Below, piece after piece: positions 34,158-41,629 of a stretch of DNA of 64,000 nt (positions are counted from its first letter, which is position 1; each line of letters opens with the position of its first letter). Origin of the DNA: Patiriisocius marinistellae (GTDB lineage: Bacteria > Bacteroidota > Bacteroidia > Flavobacteriales > Flavobacteriaceae); NCBI RefSeq assembly GCF_009014635.1, contig NZ_BKCF01000004.1, positions 1 to 64,000 on the forward strand, read 5' to 3'. The translations under genes and the position numbers were made by a program. The notes under the pieces were generated by a model. That model was not told where the DNA came from. It was given only the letters and a program-made list of their open reading frames with translations, and did no database searches.

Positions 34158-35771
34158 ATGAATGAAATTTTAAGTTTTCTAGGAAATATCCCTTGGTGGG
34201 GCTGGGTAATTCTTGTAGTGTTATTAGTTGCAGTATATGATGTACTACAGAAAAAACACACCATTTTACATAATTTTCCAGTAGTTGGTCACTTTAGATA
34301 TATGCTTGAAAGTATAGGGCCTGAGTTGAGACAATATATTGTAGCAAATAACCGAGAAGAACTACCATTTAACCGTATTGAAAGGGGTTGGATTTATGCT
34401 TCGTCAAAAAATGAAAATAATTATGAAGGTTTTGGAACTGACAGAGATATATACGAACCTAACTATATTTTTGTTAAGAATGCAATGATGCCTTTTAAAG
34501 TAGAAAATAACCACCCAAATGCGAAAGACCCATATTTTCTACCTTGTGCTAAAGTCATGGGATTAGCTCATGAAAGAAGGAGACCGTTTAGACCAGCATC
34601 AGTAATTAATGTTTCTGCTATGAGTTTTGGCTCTCTTTCTGCGCGTGCAGTTGAATCTTTGAATGTAGGCTGTAAGTTATCACATGCATATCATAATACT
34701 GGCGAGGGTGGACTATCACCTTATCATAAAAAAGGTGGGGATGTTATTTTCCACTTTGGAACAGGTTACTTTGGTGTACGCAGTAGCGAAGGTACTTTTT
34801 CTATGGAAAAAATGGTAAAACTTTGTGCGGAGAACCCTCAAGTTAGAGCTGTTGAAGTAAAACTATCACAAGGTGCAAAACCAGGAAAAGGTGGTGTCCT
34901 ACCTGGTAAAAAAATTACTGCTGAAATTGCCGAAATTAGACATGTAGAAGTTGGCAAAGATGTTTTGTCACCTCCTACACACTCAGCATTTAATGGCGTT
35001 GATGGGCTTGTTGATTTTGTAGAAGATATTGCAAATGCTACTGGATTACCAGTAGGTATAAAAGCAGCTATTGGAAAATTGGAAGATTGGGAAAAACTAG
35101 CTTCTATAATGGCCGAAACTGGTAAAGGCCCTGATTTTATAACAGTCGATGGTGGTGAAGGTGGTACAGGTGCTGCGCCCCCAAGTTTTGCAGACCATGT
35201 TGCTTTACCATGGATTTATGGGTTTAGTGAAATTTATCAAATTTTTAAAAAATATGACCTCAACGAAAAAATTGTATTTATAGGAAGTGGAAAATTAGGA
35301 TTTCCTGCAAGAGCGGTTATGGCTTTTGCAATGGGGGTAGATTGTATTAATGTTGCTCGTGAAGCAATGCTATCTATAGGTTGTATACAAGCTAAATTAT
35401 GTCATACTAACGAGTGTCCAAGTGGTGTTGCTACTCAAAGCAAATGGAAGCAAATGGGTATTAATGTTGATGAAAAATCTGTTAGAGCGCATTACTATTT
35501 TAAAAATTTTAGAAAAGAGTTATTAGAGATGACTCATGCTGCTGGCTATGAACATCCTTGTTTATTTACCATGGATGATGTTGAAATGGCAACTGGAGAT
35601 AAAGAAATGGTAAATGATTTATCTCGTGTATTTAAGTATAATAAAGTAAAAGTTCCATTTAGTAATACAAAAACATTACAAAAGTGTGAACATCTGGGTG
35701 GAGGCTATAAAGTTAAAGAAGAAAAGAAAGTCGTAAAAGCTGCAATCAAAAAAGAAGAAGTAAGATATTAA
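34158..35771 (+). CDS. Membrane-anchored FMN-binding glutamate-synthase-like protein
   Basis: A 537-aa protein made of one N-terminal membrane helix (WWGWVILVVLLVAVYDVL, about residues 13-30) and the FMN-binding TIM-barrel central/synthase domain of glutamate synthase. Core motifs include VSAMSFGSLSARAVESLN, YHNTGEGGLSPYHKKGG, VEVKLSQGAKPGKGGVLPG, FITVDGGEGGTGAAPPSF and an iron-sulfur-type Cys cluster C....C....C in GCIQAKLCHTNECPSGVATQ. The glutaminase domain, the GXGXG domain and GltD are missing, as in the archaeal-type stand-alone proteins. It may be an oxidoreductase of different substrate; assembling into GOGAT is unproven. Confidence 0.85.
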   Translation: MNEILSFLGNIPWWGWVILVVLLVAVYDVLQKKHTILHNFPVVGHFRYMLESIGPELRQYIVANNREELPFNRIERGWIYASSKNENNYEGFGTDRDIYEPNYIFVKNAMMPFKVENNHPNAKDPYFLPCAKVMGLAHERRRPFRPASVINVSAMSFGSLSARAVESLNVGCKLSHAYHNTGEGGLSPYHKKGGDVIFHFGTGYFGVRSSEGTFSMEKMVKLCAENPQVRAVEVKLSQGAKPGKGGVLPGKKITAEIAEIRHVEVGKDVLSPPTHSAFNGVDGLVDFVEDIANATGLPVGIKAAIGKLEDWEKLASIMAETGKGPDFITVDGGEGGTGAAPPSFADHVALPWIYGFSEIYQIFKKYDLNEKIVFIGSGKLGFPARAVMAFAMGVDCINVAREAMLSIGCIQAKLCHTNECPSGVATQSKWKQMGINVDEKSVRAHYYFKNFRKELLEMTHAAGYEHPCLFTMDDVEMATGDKEMVNDLSRVFKYNKVKVPFSNTKTLQKCEHLGGGYKVKEEKKVVKAAIKKEEVRY

Positions 35772-35842
35772 AAACAATACCTACATTTATTTTTCGTTAT
35801 TTTTTAAGTTTATAAAATCCAAATCATCAACCTACTTTATTT

Positions 35843-36367
35843 ATGGAACAACTCGAACAATTATTTCCTTATTTTGCTTTAATAATTACTGCATTGATAG
35901 TTGGTGCAGTGGCATTTTTATTTTTTAAAAAACATACAGAAAACGAAGAAAATCGACGTCGTTATTTGCTTCATAAAGATGCACAAGGAAAATTATTACC
36001 TCTTAGATTACAAGCTTTTGAGCGAATCACACTCTTTCTAGAACGTATGGATTTAAACAAATCTGTTGTACGCATTAAACCTAGAAATAGTAATGTCGAA
36101 GTTTATGAGAATGATTTAATCAATGGTATTGAACAAGAGTATGAACACAATTTGACGCAACAAATTTATGTTTCTGCAGAGGCTTGGAATATTATTCGTA
36201 CAGCTAAAAACGCTACAATACAAACTGTAAGACAAATGGCAATGAATGAGAAAAATGATTCGGCAGATAAATTAAGAGAATCACTTTTAAATAATGCTAT
36301 GGCTGGAGTTTCACCTTCTCAAAAAGCACTTGCCTTTATAAAAACAGAAATTTCAGAATTATTTTAG
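35843..36367 (+). CDS. Single-pass membrane protein of unknown function
   Basis: A 174-aa protein with one N-terminal helix (YFALIITALIVGAVAFLFF) followed by a charged, mostly helical cytosolic domain: ENEENRRRYLLHKDAQGKLL, RLQAFERITLFLERMDL, NLTQQIYVSAEAWNIIR, IQTVRQMAMNE. I recall proteins of this pattern in many flavobacteria (DUF7935-like), with no known role. It is 71 bp after the glutamate-synthase-like gene, same strand, and its stop codon overlaps the stop of the response regulator on the other strand by 4 bp (36364-36367). Confidence 0.7.
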   Translation: MEQLEQLFPYFALIITALIVGAVAFLFFKKHTENEENRRRYLLHKDAQGKLLPLRLQAFERITLFLERMDLNKSVVRIKPRNSNVEVYENDLINGIEQEYEHNLTQQIYVSAEAWNIIRTAKNATIQTVRQMAMNEKNDSADKLRESLLNNAMAGVSPSQKALAFIKTEISELF

Positions 36368-37005
36368 GGTTTAAAATATCCTGCTTTAATAGCAAAGAGT
36401 ACTAACCCTATTCTATTTTTTATTCCTAATTTTTCATATACAGAATCTCTATAGCCTTCAATTGTTTTTGGACTCAAAAACATTTGCGAGGCTATTTCTT
36501 TATAATTCATCTCTGTACACGCATGTTTTAAAAATTCTACTTCGCGATCTTTGAGCTGGAGTGATGATTCTTTTGTACCGTTTAAAGAGTTAATTAAAAG
36601 TCTTGAAACTGCATTTGTATGATAAAATCCTTTTTCCATAAGTTGTTCAAGTGCATCTTCTAGAATATCTTTTTTTGTGTCTTTCATCAAATACCCCTTT
36701 GCTCCTACTCGCAACATTTTTAATATAGTTTCCTCATTTTCTTCAACAGACAATGCCATTACATTAACTCTTGGGTATTCAGATTTCAAAATTTCGGTAG
36801 TTTCAATTCCGTTTAAAATGGGCATATTAACATCCATTAAAACAACGTCTGGCACAAAATTAGGGTTTTTACATTTGTCTAAAAGTTCTTGTCCGTTTTT
36901 ACAGAGATATAAAGTTTCAAAATTTTTAAAATCGTTTACTAATCCTCCTATGGCCTGTGACAATAAAGTGTGATCATCAACTACTACTACGGTGTATTTT
37001 TTCAT
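36364..37005 (-). CDS. NarL/LuxR-type response regulator
   Basis: A 213-aa two-component regulator. The receiver domain has the acidic pocket VVVDDHTLLSQ, phosphoacceptor Asp in PDVVLMDVNMPILNG (about residue 56) and the conserved Lys in GYLMKDTKKDI (about 108). The C-terminal LuxR helix-turn-helix is LKDREVEFLKHACTEMNYKEIA (split here: KDREVEFLKHA, then MNYKEIASQMFLSPKTIEGY) and KLGIKNRIGLVLFA. It binds DNA once phosphorylated, presumably by the kinase whose gene overlaps it by 4 bp. Confidence 0.93.
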   Translation of the reverse strand: MKKYTVVVVDDHTLLSQAIGGLVNDFKNFETLYLCKNGQELLDKCKNPNFVPDVVLMDVNMPILNGIETTEILKSEYPRVNVMALSVEENEETILKMLRVGAKGYLMKDTKKDILEDALEQLMEKGFYHTNAVSRLLINSLNGTKESSLQLKDREVEFLKHACTEMNYKEIASQMFLSPKTIEGYRDSVYEKLGIKNRIGLVLFAIKAGYFKP

Positions 37006-37787
37006 ATTATTTTTTGATTAGTAGGTTTATATTGAATTTTAAGTTGTGTTCCTTTTTTCTCTTCGGAAATTAGCTGCAATTGGGCACCTATTAATTTTGC
37101 TCTATTTTTCATATTCAATAGTCCTATTCCTTCAATTTTTGACATTTCGGCGAAGCCAATACCATTGTCTTTAGCTTCCATTGTTACTATTTCTGAAAAG
37201 GAAATAACTACTTCTAGATTAGATGCTTTTGAATGTTTTATTGTGTTTGAAAAAAACTCTTGAAGTATACGAAACAAAATAATCTCATGATTTGCATTAA
37301 ATGAAAATGGGCTTCCACTAATCTCTAAAGATGCGTTTATAAATTCTAGCCTATTGAACCTGTCAATCTCTAATTGGACAGCCTCAGAAAGAGATAAGCT
37401 TTTAAGTACATCTGGATTTATTAATTTTGATAATGCACGCAATTCATCTAATCCTGTGCCTATAGTTTGTACCATTTCGTCAATACGTTCTGGATGGTCT
37501 TTAATGCTCTGTGCTTGTATTTTTGCTAATGTCAATAATTGGCCAATATTATCATGTAACTCCCAACTTATATTGCGAAGGGTTGCCTCCCTGATCTCAA
37601 TTTGTGATTCGGCAAGCTCCTTTTCAAACGATTTTTTAGCTTGTTCCTGTTCTTTAACTAGTGAGTTTTTACTCCCCATAAATACAAGCAATAGTACAAT
37701 AATGACTACTGCCAGCAAAAGTGCAATACCAATTAGCGTAACGCTAAATACTTCTTTTTCGCCACTAATAAGCCCACTATAAAGCAT
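37002..37787 (-). CDS. Membrane histidine kinase of the NarX/DegS type (HisKA_3)
   Basis: A 261-aa kinase. One membrane helix (about residues 16-36: FSVTLIGIALLLAVVIIVLL) leads into a dimerisation helix with the phospho-acceptor in ISWELHDNIGQLLTLAKIQ (His about residue 78). The ATP-binding domain has FFSNTIKHSKASN (N box), MEAKDNGIGFAE (G1) and EGIGLLNMKNRAKLIGA (G2). There is no extracellular sensor domain, so sensing likely depends on the neighbouring polytopic protein. The chosen ATG (37787) places 55 bp of the gene inside the upstream gene, and its end overlaps the response regulator start by 4 bp. Confidence 0.9.
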   Translation of the reverse strand: MLYSGLISGEKEVFSVTLIGIALLLAVVIIVLLLVFMGSKNSLVKEQEQAKKSFEKELAESQIEIREATLRNISWELHDNIGQLLTLAKIQAQSIKDHPERIDEMVQTIGTGLDELRALSKLINPDVLKSLSLSEAVQLEIDRFNRLEFINASLEISGSPFSFNANHEIILFRILQEFFSNTIKHSKASNLEVVISFSEIVTMEAKDNGIGFAEMSKIEGIGLLNMKNRAKLIGAQLQLISEEKKGTQLKIQYKPTNQKII

Positions 37788-38404
37788 AAGTTCATTATTA
37801 TAATTAATACATACTGTAATATGCTGAATTGAAAGAATAAATTATTGTATTCAACAAAACTATTTTTTATAATTTTTATGGGAATATATCCAATAAAAAA
37901 GAGGAATAATCCCACACTAATCCAAAAAAGCATATTAAATTGAATTATCATTACTCGCTTAGTCCTCAATAAATCTATGTAAAACATTACAATAGATATG
38001 ATTGTAAAAAATCCACCTAAAACATAAATAGACACTTGCATTTCTGTGAAGAAATTACTTATAATTATCTTGATTCCATATAGAAGAATGAAAATAATCA
38101 TCATAGCGCTTATGCATTTTTTGAAAATGTTATAAATAACATTTTCTTTAAAAACTTGGAAAATAAATAAGAAATAAAAAAGATAAAAAATGTTATAAAA
38201 AATAAAGTTTGTAGTAAGATTTAAAATTTGAATTGTAAAAAATCCAATAAATTCTATTAAAAAAATAAGTACGGCTAATATAGGAAACCACTTAAGCCCA
38301 GTCTCTTTATATTCCTTAAACCTCCATATTGCAAGTAACGCAACAATAACGTATTGCACCATGTAGGTTTTTACAAGAATAGAAATAAGTGTTTCGGTTT
38401 CCAA
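37733..38404 (-). CDS. Polytopic membrane protein, probable sensor partner of the kinase
   Basis: A 223-aa protein with about seven hydrophobic segments and little soluble sequence, for example MVQYVIVALLAIWRFKEY, FPILAVLIFLIEFIGFF, MIIFILLYGIKIII and YVLIIIMNLCFIVGLLVAKK. It has no recognisable domain, but the layout of seven helices followed by a kinase with one helix suggests a split sensor (7TM-type) feeding the HK/RR pair. The frame starts at a TTG (38404); an ATG 14 codons in (38362, MVQYVIV) is the alternative. Overlaps the kinase by 55 bp. The sensing role is inferred from operon structure. Confidence 0.7.
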   Translation of the reverse strand: METETLISILVKTYMVQYVIVALLAIWRFKEYKETGLKWFPILAVLIFLIEFIGFFTIQILNLTTNFIFYNIFYLFYFLFIFQVFKENVIYNIFKKCISAMMIIFILLYGIKIIISNFFTEMQVSIYVLGGFFTIISIVMFYIDLLRTKRVMIIQFNMLFWISVGLFLFFIGYIPIKIIKNSFVEYNNLFFQFSILQYVLIIIMNLCFIVGLLVAKKKYLALR

Positions 38405-38425
38405 TTTAAATTACTTAGCTATTAA

Positions 38426-39247
38426 TTATCCTTTTTTTCCATTATTATTATCGTCATTATCATTGTCGTTGCTATCATTATCGTTATCACTACCTCCCAT
38501 ATCAGTATTTTGCTTAGGTGGAGGAACAACATTACCGTCATTTAATATAAGACTTCTATCCTCGTTGTCTTGAGCAATATTAAAACCTAACATTGAAGCT
38601 TGAGATACTTGTTTACCAATTCTATTCCCTTTTCTATTTACTTTACCGTCTTTTTTATTTAGTTCTTCCACCCCATTAATTAGAAATACTGGCTCTCGCT
38701 TTCCTCCATTAGCACTACCAGAAGTATAAAAGCCTTGTTGCATTCCATTTGCTGGGTTTTTAGTGGTTGGCAAAATAAAAATAGACTCTTGTCTATTATA
38801 TCTAGCAACTTCTCCACTTTCAAACACATCGCCTTTGATTGGGTATGCACCTAGATAGATTCTAAGATTCCCTACTTTAGCACCTGCTAAATCAGCTTCA
38901 CTTTCTATGTAAGATATATAATGTTTTATCTCTTCTAAGCTATACTCAATATATCGCGTAGGTTTAAAATTAGGATCTGTCGTGTTAGTTCCATCAGAGT
39001 TTTGATTTAATTCTGGATTATCTGCTCCCCACATTAAAGCAGGTACTTTTCTCTCTGTATAAATATCATACATGTTTTTAGCTTGCTTAATTGAGATAAT
39101 TTTAGCAGGCTCATTTACATATTCTGGTGGAGTTTCATCGTTTGAATCACCTGTAGGCTCTTCTGAAAATAAACCACATGAACTAAATAAAGTCGCAAAT
39201 AAAAAAATAGCAATAGCTCCAATAATTGTTTGTTTTAAATCTTTCAT
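38426..39247 (-). CDS. Lipoprotein with an Asp/Asn-rich tail
   Basis: A 273-aa lipoprotein: hydrophobic signal and lipobox (LFATLFSSC), then acidic GLFSEEPTGDSNDETP. The middle has no known domain; it is predicted mixed alpha/beta (AKNMYDIYTERKVPALMWGA, YSLEEIKHYISYIESEADL, NLRIYLGAYPIKGD). The last 25 residues are almost only Asp, Asn, Ser and Gly (GGSDNDNDSND, DNDDNNNGKKG), which could bind calcium. It stands 21 bp upstream of the polytopic sensor gene and could be transcribed with it. Function unknown. Confidence 0.75.
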   Translation of the reverse strand: MKDLKQTIIGAIAIFLFATLFSSCGLFSEEPTGDSNDETPPEYVNEPAKIISIKQAKNMYDIYTERKVPALMWGADNPELNQNSDGTNTTDPNFKPTRYIEYSLEEIKHYISYIESEADLAGAKVGNLRIYLGAYPIKGDVFESGEVARYNRQESIFILPTTKNPANGMQQGFYTSGSANGGKREPVFLINGVEELNKKDGKVNRKGNRIGKQVSQASMLGFNIAQDNEDRSLILNDGNVVPPPKQNTDMGGSDNDNDSNDNDNDDNNNGKKG

Positions 39248-39299
39248 TGTTTGTTAGTTTTTTAGTTTATGTAAATGTATGAGTAATAGCTAAATACAC

Positions 39300-39320
39300 A
39301 AAAGGGGGATTCCCCCTTTT
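39300..39320. promoter_or_regulatory. Short G5/C5 hairpin in the divergent spacer
   Basis: AAAAGGGGG, ATT, CCCCCTTTT: 9-bp perfect arms with a 3-base loop. It lies 52 bp upstream of the lipoprotein start and 175 bp upstream of the 39496 gene. It may be a terminator-like or regulatory hairpin; nothing else was seen in 39248-39381. Confidence 0.5.
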
Positions 39321-39381
39321 TAAAAAAGAGAAATGACTAAATCAAAAAAGGACTTAAATTTCTAATTAACAGTTGTTTAAC

Positions 39382-39414
39382 TTGACAATTAATGTGATTT
39401 GGGTAGCATCTTTG
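39382..39414 (+). promoter_or_regulatory. Probable promoter of the 39496 gene
   Basis: TTGACA-like -33 (39382) and CATCTTTG (39407-39414), one mismatch from TAnnTTTG, with a 22-base spacer. The ATG is 82 bp further on, and the leader contains an AGTAATG/CATTACT inverted repeat around 39420-39443. Confidence 0.35.
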
Positions 39415-39495
39415 CCTCAGTAATGCTAACCAACCATTACTTGGCGGTAACTGAAAAGCCACAAAAAAAGAGTAGGTATTATTAAAACTTTTATC

Positions 39496-41535
39496 ATGAA
39501 AAATTTTCTACACATCTCAAAAAAAGTCGCATGGCTTTGCTGCATTTTATTTACAGCAAGCATGAGCGCACAAAATCAAGGTTTTTGTGAACCTTTTGAT
39601 CAGTTTAACAATACCTCACCAGCAGGTCCTGGGTGTAATGGGGTTGCAACACCTAATGTTTTAGATAATTGGGGAGTCATTAATACAGATATTAACTATA
39701 CAGATAATAATAGCCAGAACGGTGCTGGTGACAGATACCTTTATATGGATGATGGCTCATGTGGTAATGGAGCTAGTTTTATTTATAATGCAATAGACTA
39801 CGCAGGAAACTGGATGGCTATGACGCAAGATGAAGGTTGCTTTTGTTATGATTTTAGGACTTTTCATATTCAAACCGGAACATTAAGTGGAAGTTCCCTT
39901 CGTATTTACGATGGTCCAGACCCACAATCTTCAACAGTATCTGCAGTATTTACACTTAACATTCCTGTGGATCCATCGAGAGGATGGGTACGTATTTGTG
40001 CCCCTATTGATTTTGCTGATGCTGCTGGAAACCTACCAGGCAATAGTGATGGCACATGGGTAATTAATAGCGGAGGAGCTGCAGCGTGGAATTCATTAAT
40101 TTCAAACGTAGGGTCAATTGCATATTTAGTAGATGTAGCGGGTGGGGATGAACGCTTTGGTATTGACAATATATGTATAAGTCAAGATTGTGATAGTACA
40201 TTTACAGAAGAACCACCTACAGAAGATGGATCATATTGTTGTGATGAAAGTGAAAACCTTATGACAAATGGAAATTTTGAATTTGGAAACACAGGATTTA
40301 CAAGTAGCTATTCGCAAAATGGTGCAACACTACCAGGACAATATGATGTAACAGATAGTGCAAGTGCATTTGGTGCAAACATTACAGACCACTCATTTTG
40401 CGAAGATCCCATAGCATATGCCACAAATGATAAATTTCTTTTAGTAAATGGAAAGACGACACAACCCGCAGGTACTGTTTCAGAAATTTACAGAAAGTCA
40501 TTAAACTTAGATGAAAATAAAGAATACCGTTTTTGTGCTAATTTCAAAAATATGCCACAATGTACGTTTGATATTCTTCCGGAAATTGAAATCGTAACCA
40601 CAACAGGATTTAGCCAGACTGCAGTGATTGATGTAGATCCTACAGATCCTTGTGCATGGCAATCAGTAAGCTTTTGTTTTACTGGGGGTGAAGATATGGA
40701 TTTTAGAATATTACTTAAAGAAGACGGATTAGGTGATGGTAATGATCTTGCAATTGATGATATCGCAGTTAGCGAGTTGGCTGACCCAGAATTAACCATT
40801 ACAGTACAACACCAAGGAAATCCTCAACAAATTACAGGGTCTATAAATACAATAAGCACAGGTGATGATGTATTACCATTTGATACCGAAATTTGTGAAG
40901 AGCCGTGGTACTGGTTTGTAGCTACCGTTGACAACTATAGCGGAGGAAGCATTACAATAGATTTTGCAGACTCTTATGGTTGGGGTAATGATACTGGATA
41001 TAGTATTTTCAATCCAGGAACATCTGGAGCAACTCCATGGAATCTAACAACAGTTTACAACAACTTCCCATTTGATCAAAACAAACTTTATATTGTAGGG
41101 ATGTACTCTAATAGTTGTTGTGTAGATTGTTATGATGAAGGTTTCACTTACCAATTAACATATAATAATCGAATACCTTCAATACCGCAATCTGGATTAA
41201 ACCCAGCACATAAACAACGTATTATCTCAATGTTAGGCAGATATGCACCTACAATTGGTTCGCGTAGAGATGGAATTCAAATATCTAACAATATTTCAAT
41301 GTTAAATGTGTCACCTAATCCTGCTACAAGTATTGTTACTGTTCGCCTTGAAAACAATACTGTCAATCAAGTTGTCATTACAACTATGAGTGGAAACATT
41401 GTAAAAGATGATACAAATAGAAATAGTAATACATTTCAAGAAGTAAATGTTGAAGGGCTAGCATCAGGGATGTATTTAGTAAAAGCAACCGCAGCAGACG
41501 GTAGCATGCATACATCAAAGCTAATTATTGAATAA
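39496..41535 (+). CDS. Secreted protein with T9SS type A sorting tail
   Basis: A 679-aa exported protein with a signal peptide (MKNFLHISKKVAWLCCIL, cleaved after ...SMSA). Residues 25-230 form a Cys-containing beta-sandwich (DRYLYMDDGSCGNGASF, RYDGPDPQSS-like IYDGPDPQSS); 240-430 a second carbohydrate-binding-like module (NLMTNGNFEFGNTGF, FRILLKEDGLGDGNDLAIDD); 440-570 a third Cys-rich region (YSNSCCVDCYDEGFTYQL). The last 75 residues are a sorting tail (MLNVSPNPATSIVTVRLEN, GLASGMYLVKATA). Expected on the cell surface or released. No catalytic residues recognised; may bind glycans or proteins. Monocistronic. Confidence 0.88.
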   Translation: MKNFLHISKKVAWLCCILFTASMSAQNQGFCEPFDQFNNTSPAGPGCNGVATPNVLDNWGVINTDINYTDNNSQNGAGDRYLYMDDGSCGNGASFIYNAIDYAGNWMAMTQDEGCFCYDFRTFHIQTGTLSGSSLRIYDGPDPQSSTVSAVFTLNIPVDPSRGWVRICAPIDFADAAGNLPGNSDGTWVINSGGAAAWNSLISNVGSIAYLVDVAGGDERFGIDNICISQDCDSTFTEEPPTEDGSYCCDESENLMTNGNFEFGNTGFTSSYSQNGATLPGQYDVTDSASAFGANITDHSFCEDPIAYATNDKFLLVNGKTTQPAGTVSEIYRKSLNLDENKEYRFCANFKNMPQCTFDILPEIEIVTTTGFSQTAVIDVDPTDPCAWQSVSFCFTGGEDMDFRILLKEDGLGDGNDLAIDDIAVSELADPELTITVQHQGNPQQITGSINTISTGDDVLPFDTEICEEPWYWFVATVDNYSGGSITIDFADSYGWGNDTGYSIFNPGTSGATPWNLTTVYNNFPFDQNKLYIVGMYSNSCCVDCYDEGFTYQLTYNNRIPSIPQSGLNPAHKQRIISMLGRYAPTIGSRRDGIQISNNISMLNVSPNPATSIVTVRLENNTVNQVVITTMSGNIVKDDTNRNSNTFQEVNVEGLASGMYLVKATAADGSMHTSKLIIE

Positions 41536-41561
41536 GCCAACTAACCATAATTAGATTTTTT

Positions 41562-41596
41562 AAGACCCTTTGATATAATTTCAAAGGGTCTTTTTT
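41562..41596 (+). terminator. Terminator of the 39496 gene
   Basis: Perfect 12-bp arms (41562-41573 / 41581-41592) with a TATAATT loop and a T-run. A CTTCGGAAAT copy starts 12 bp later (41608). Confidence 0.85.
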
Positions 41597-41629
41597 ATAT
41601 TTTTTTACTTCGGAAATTTTAAACAATAG

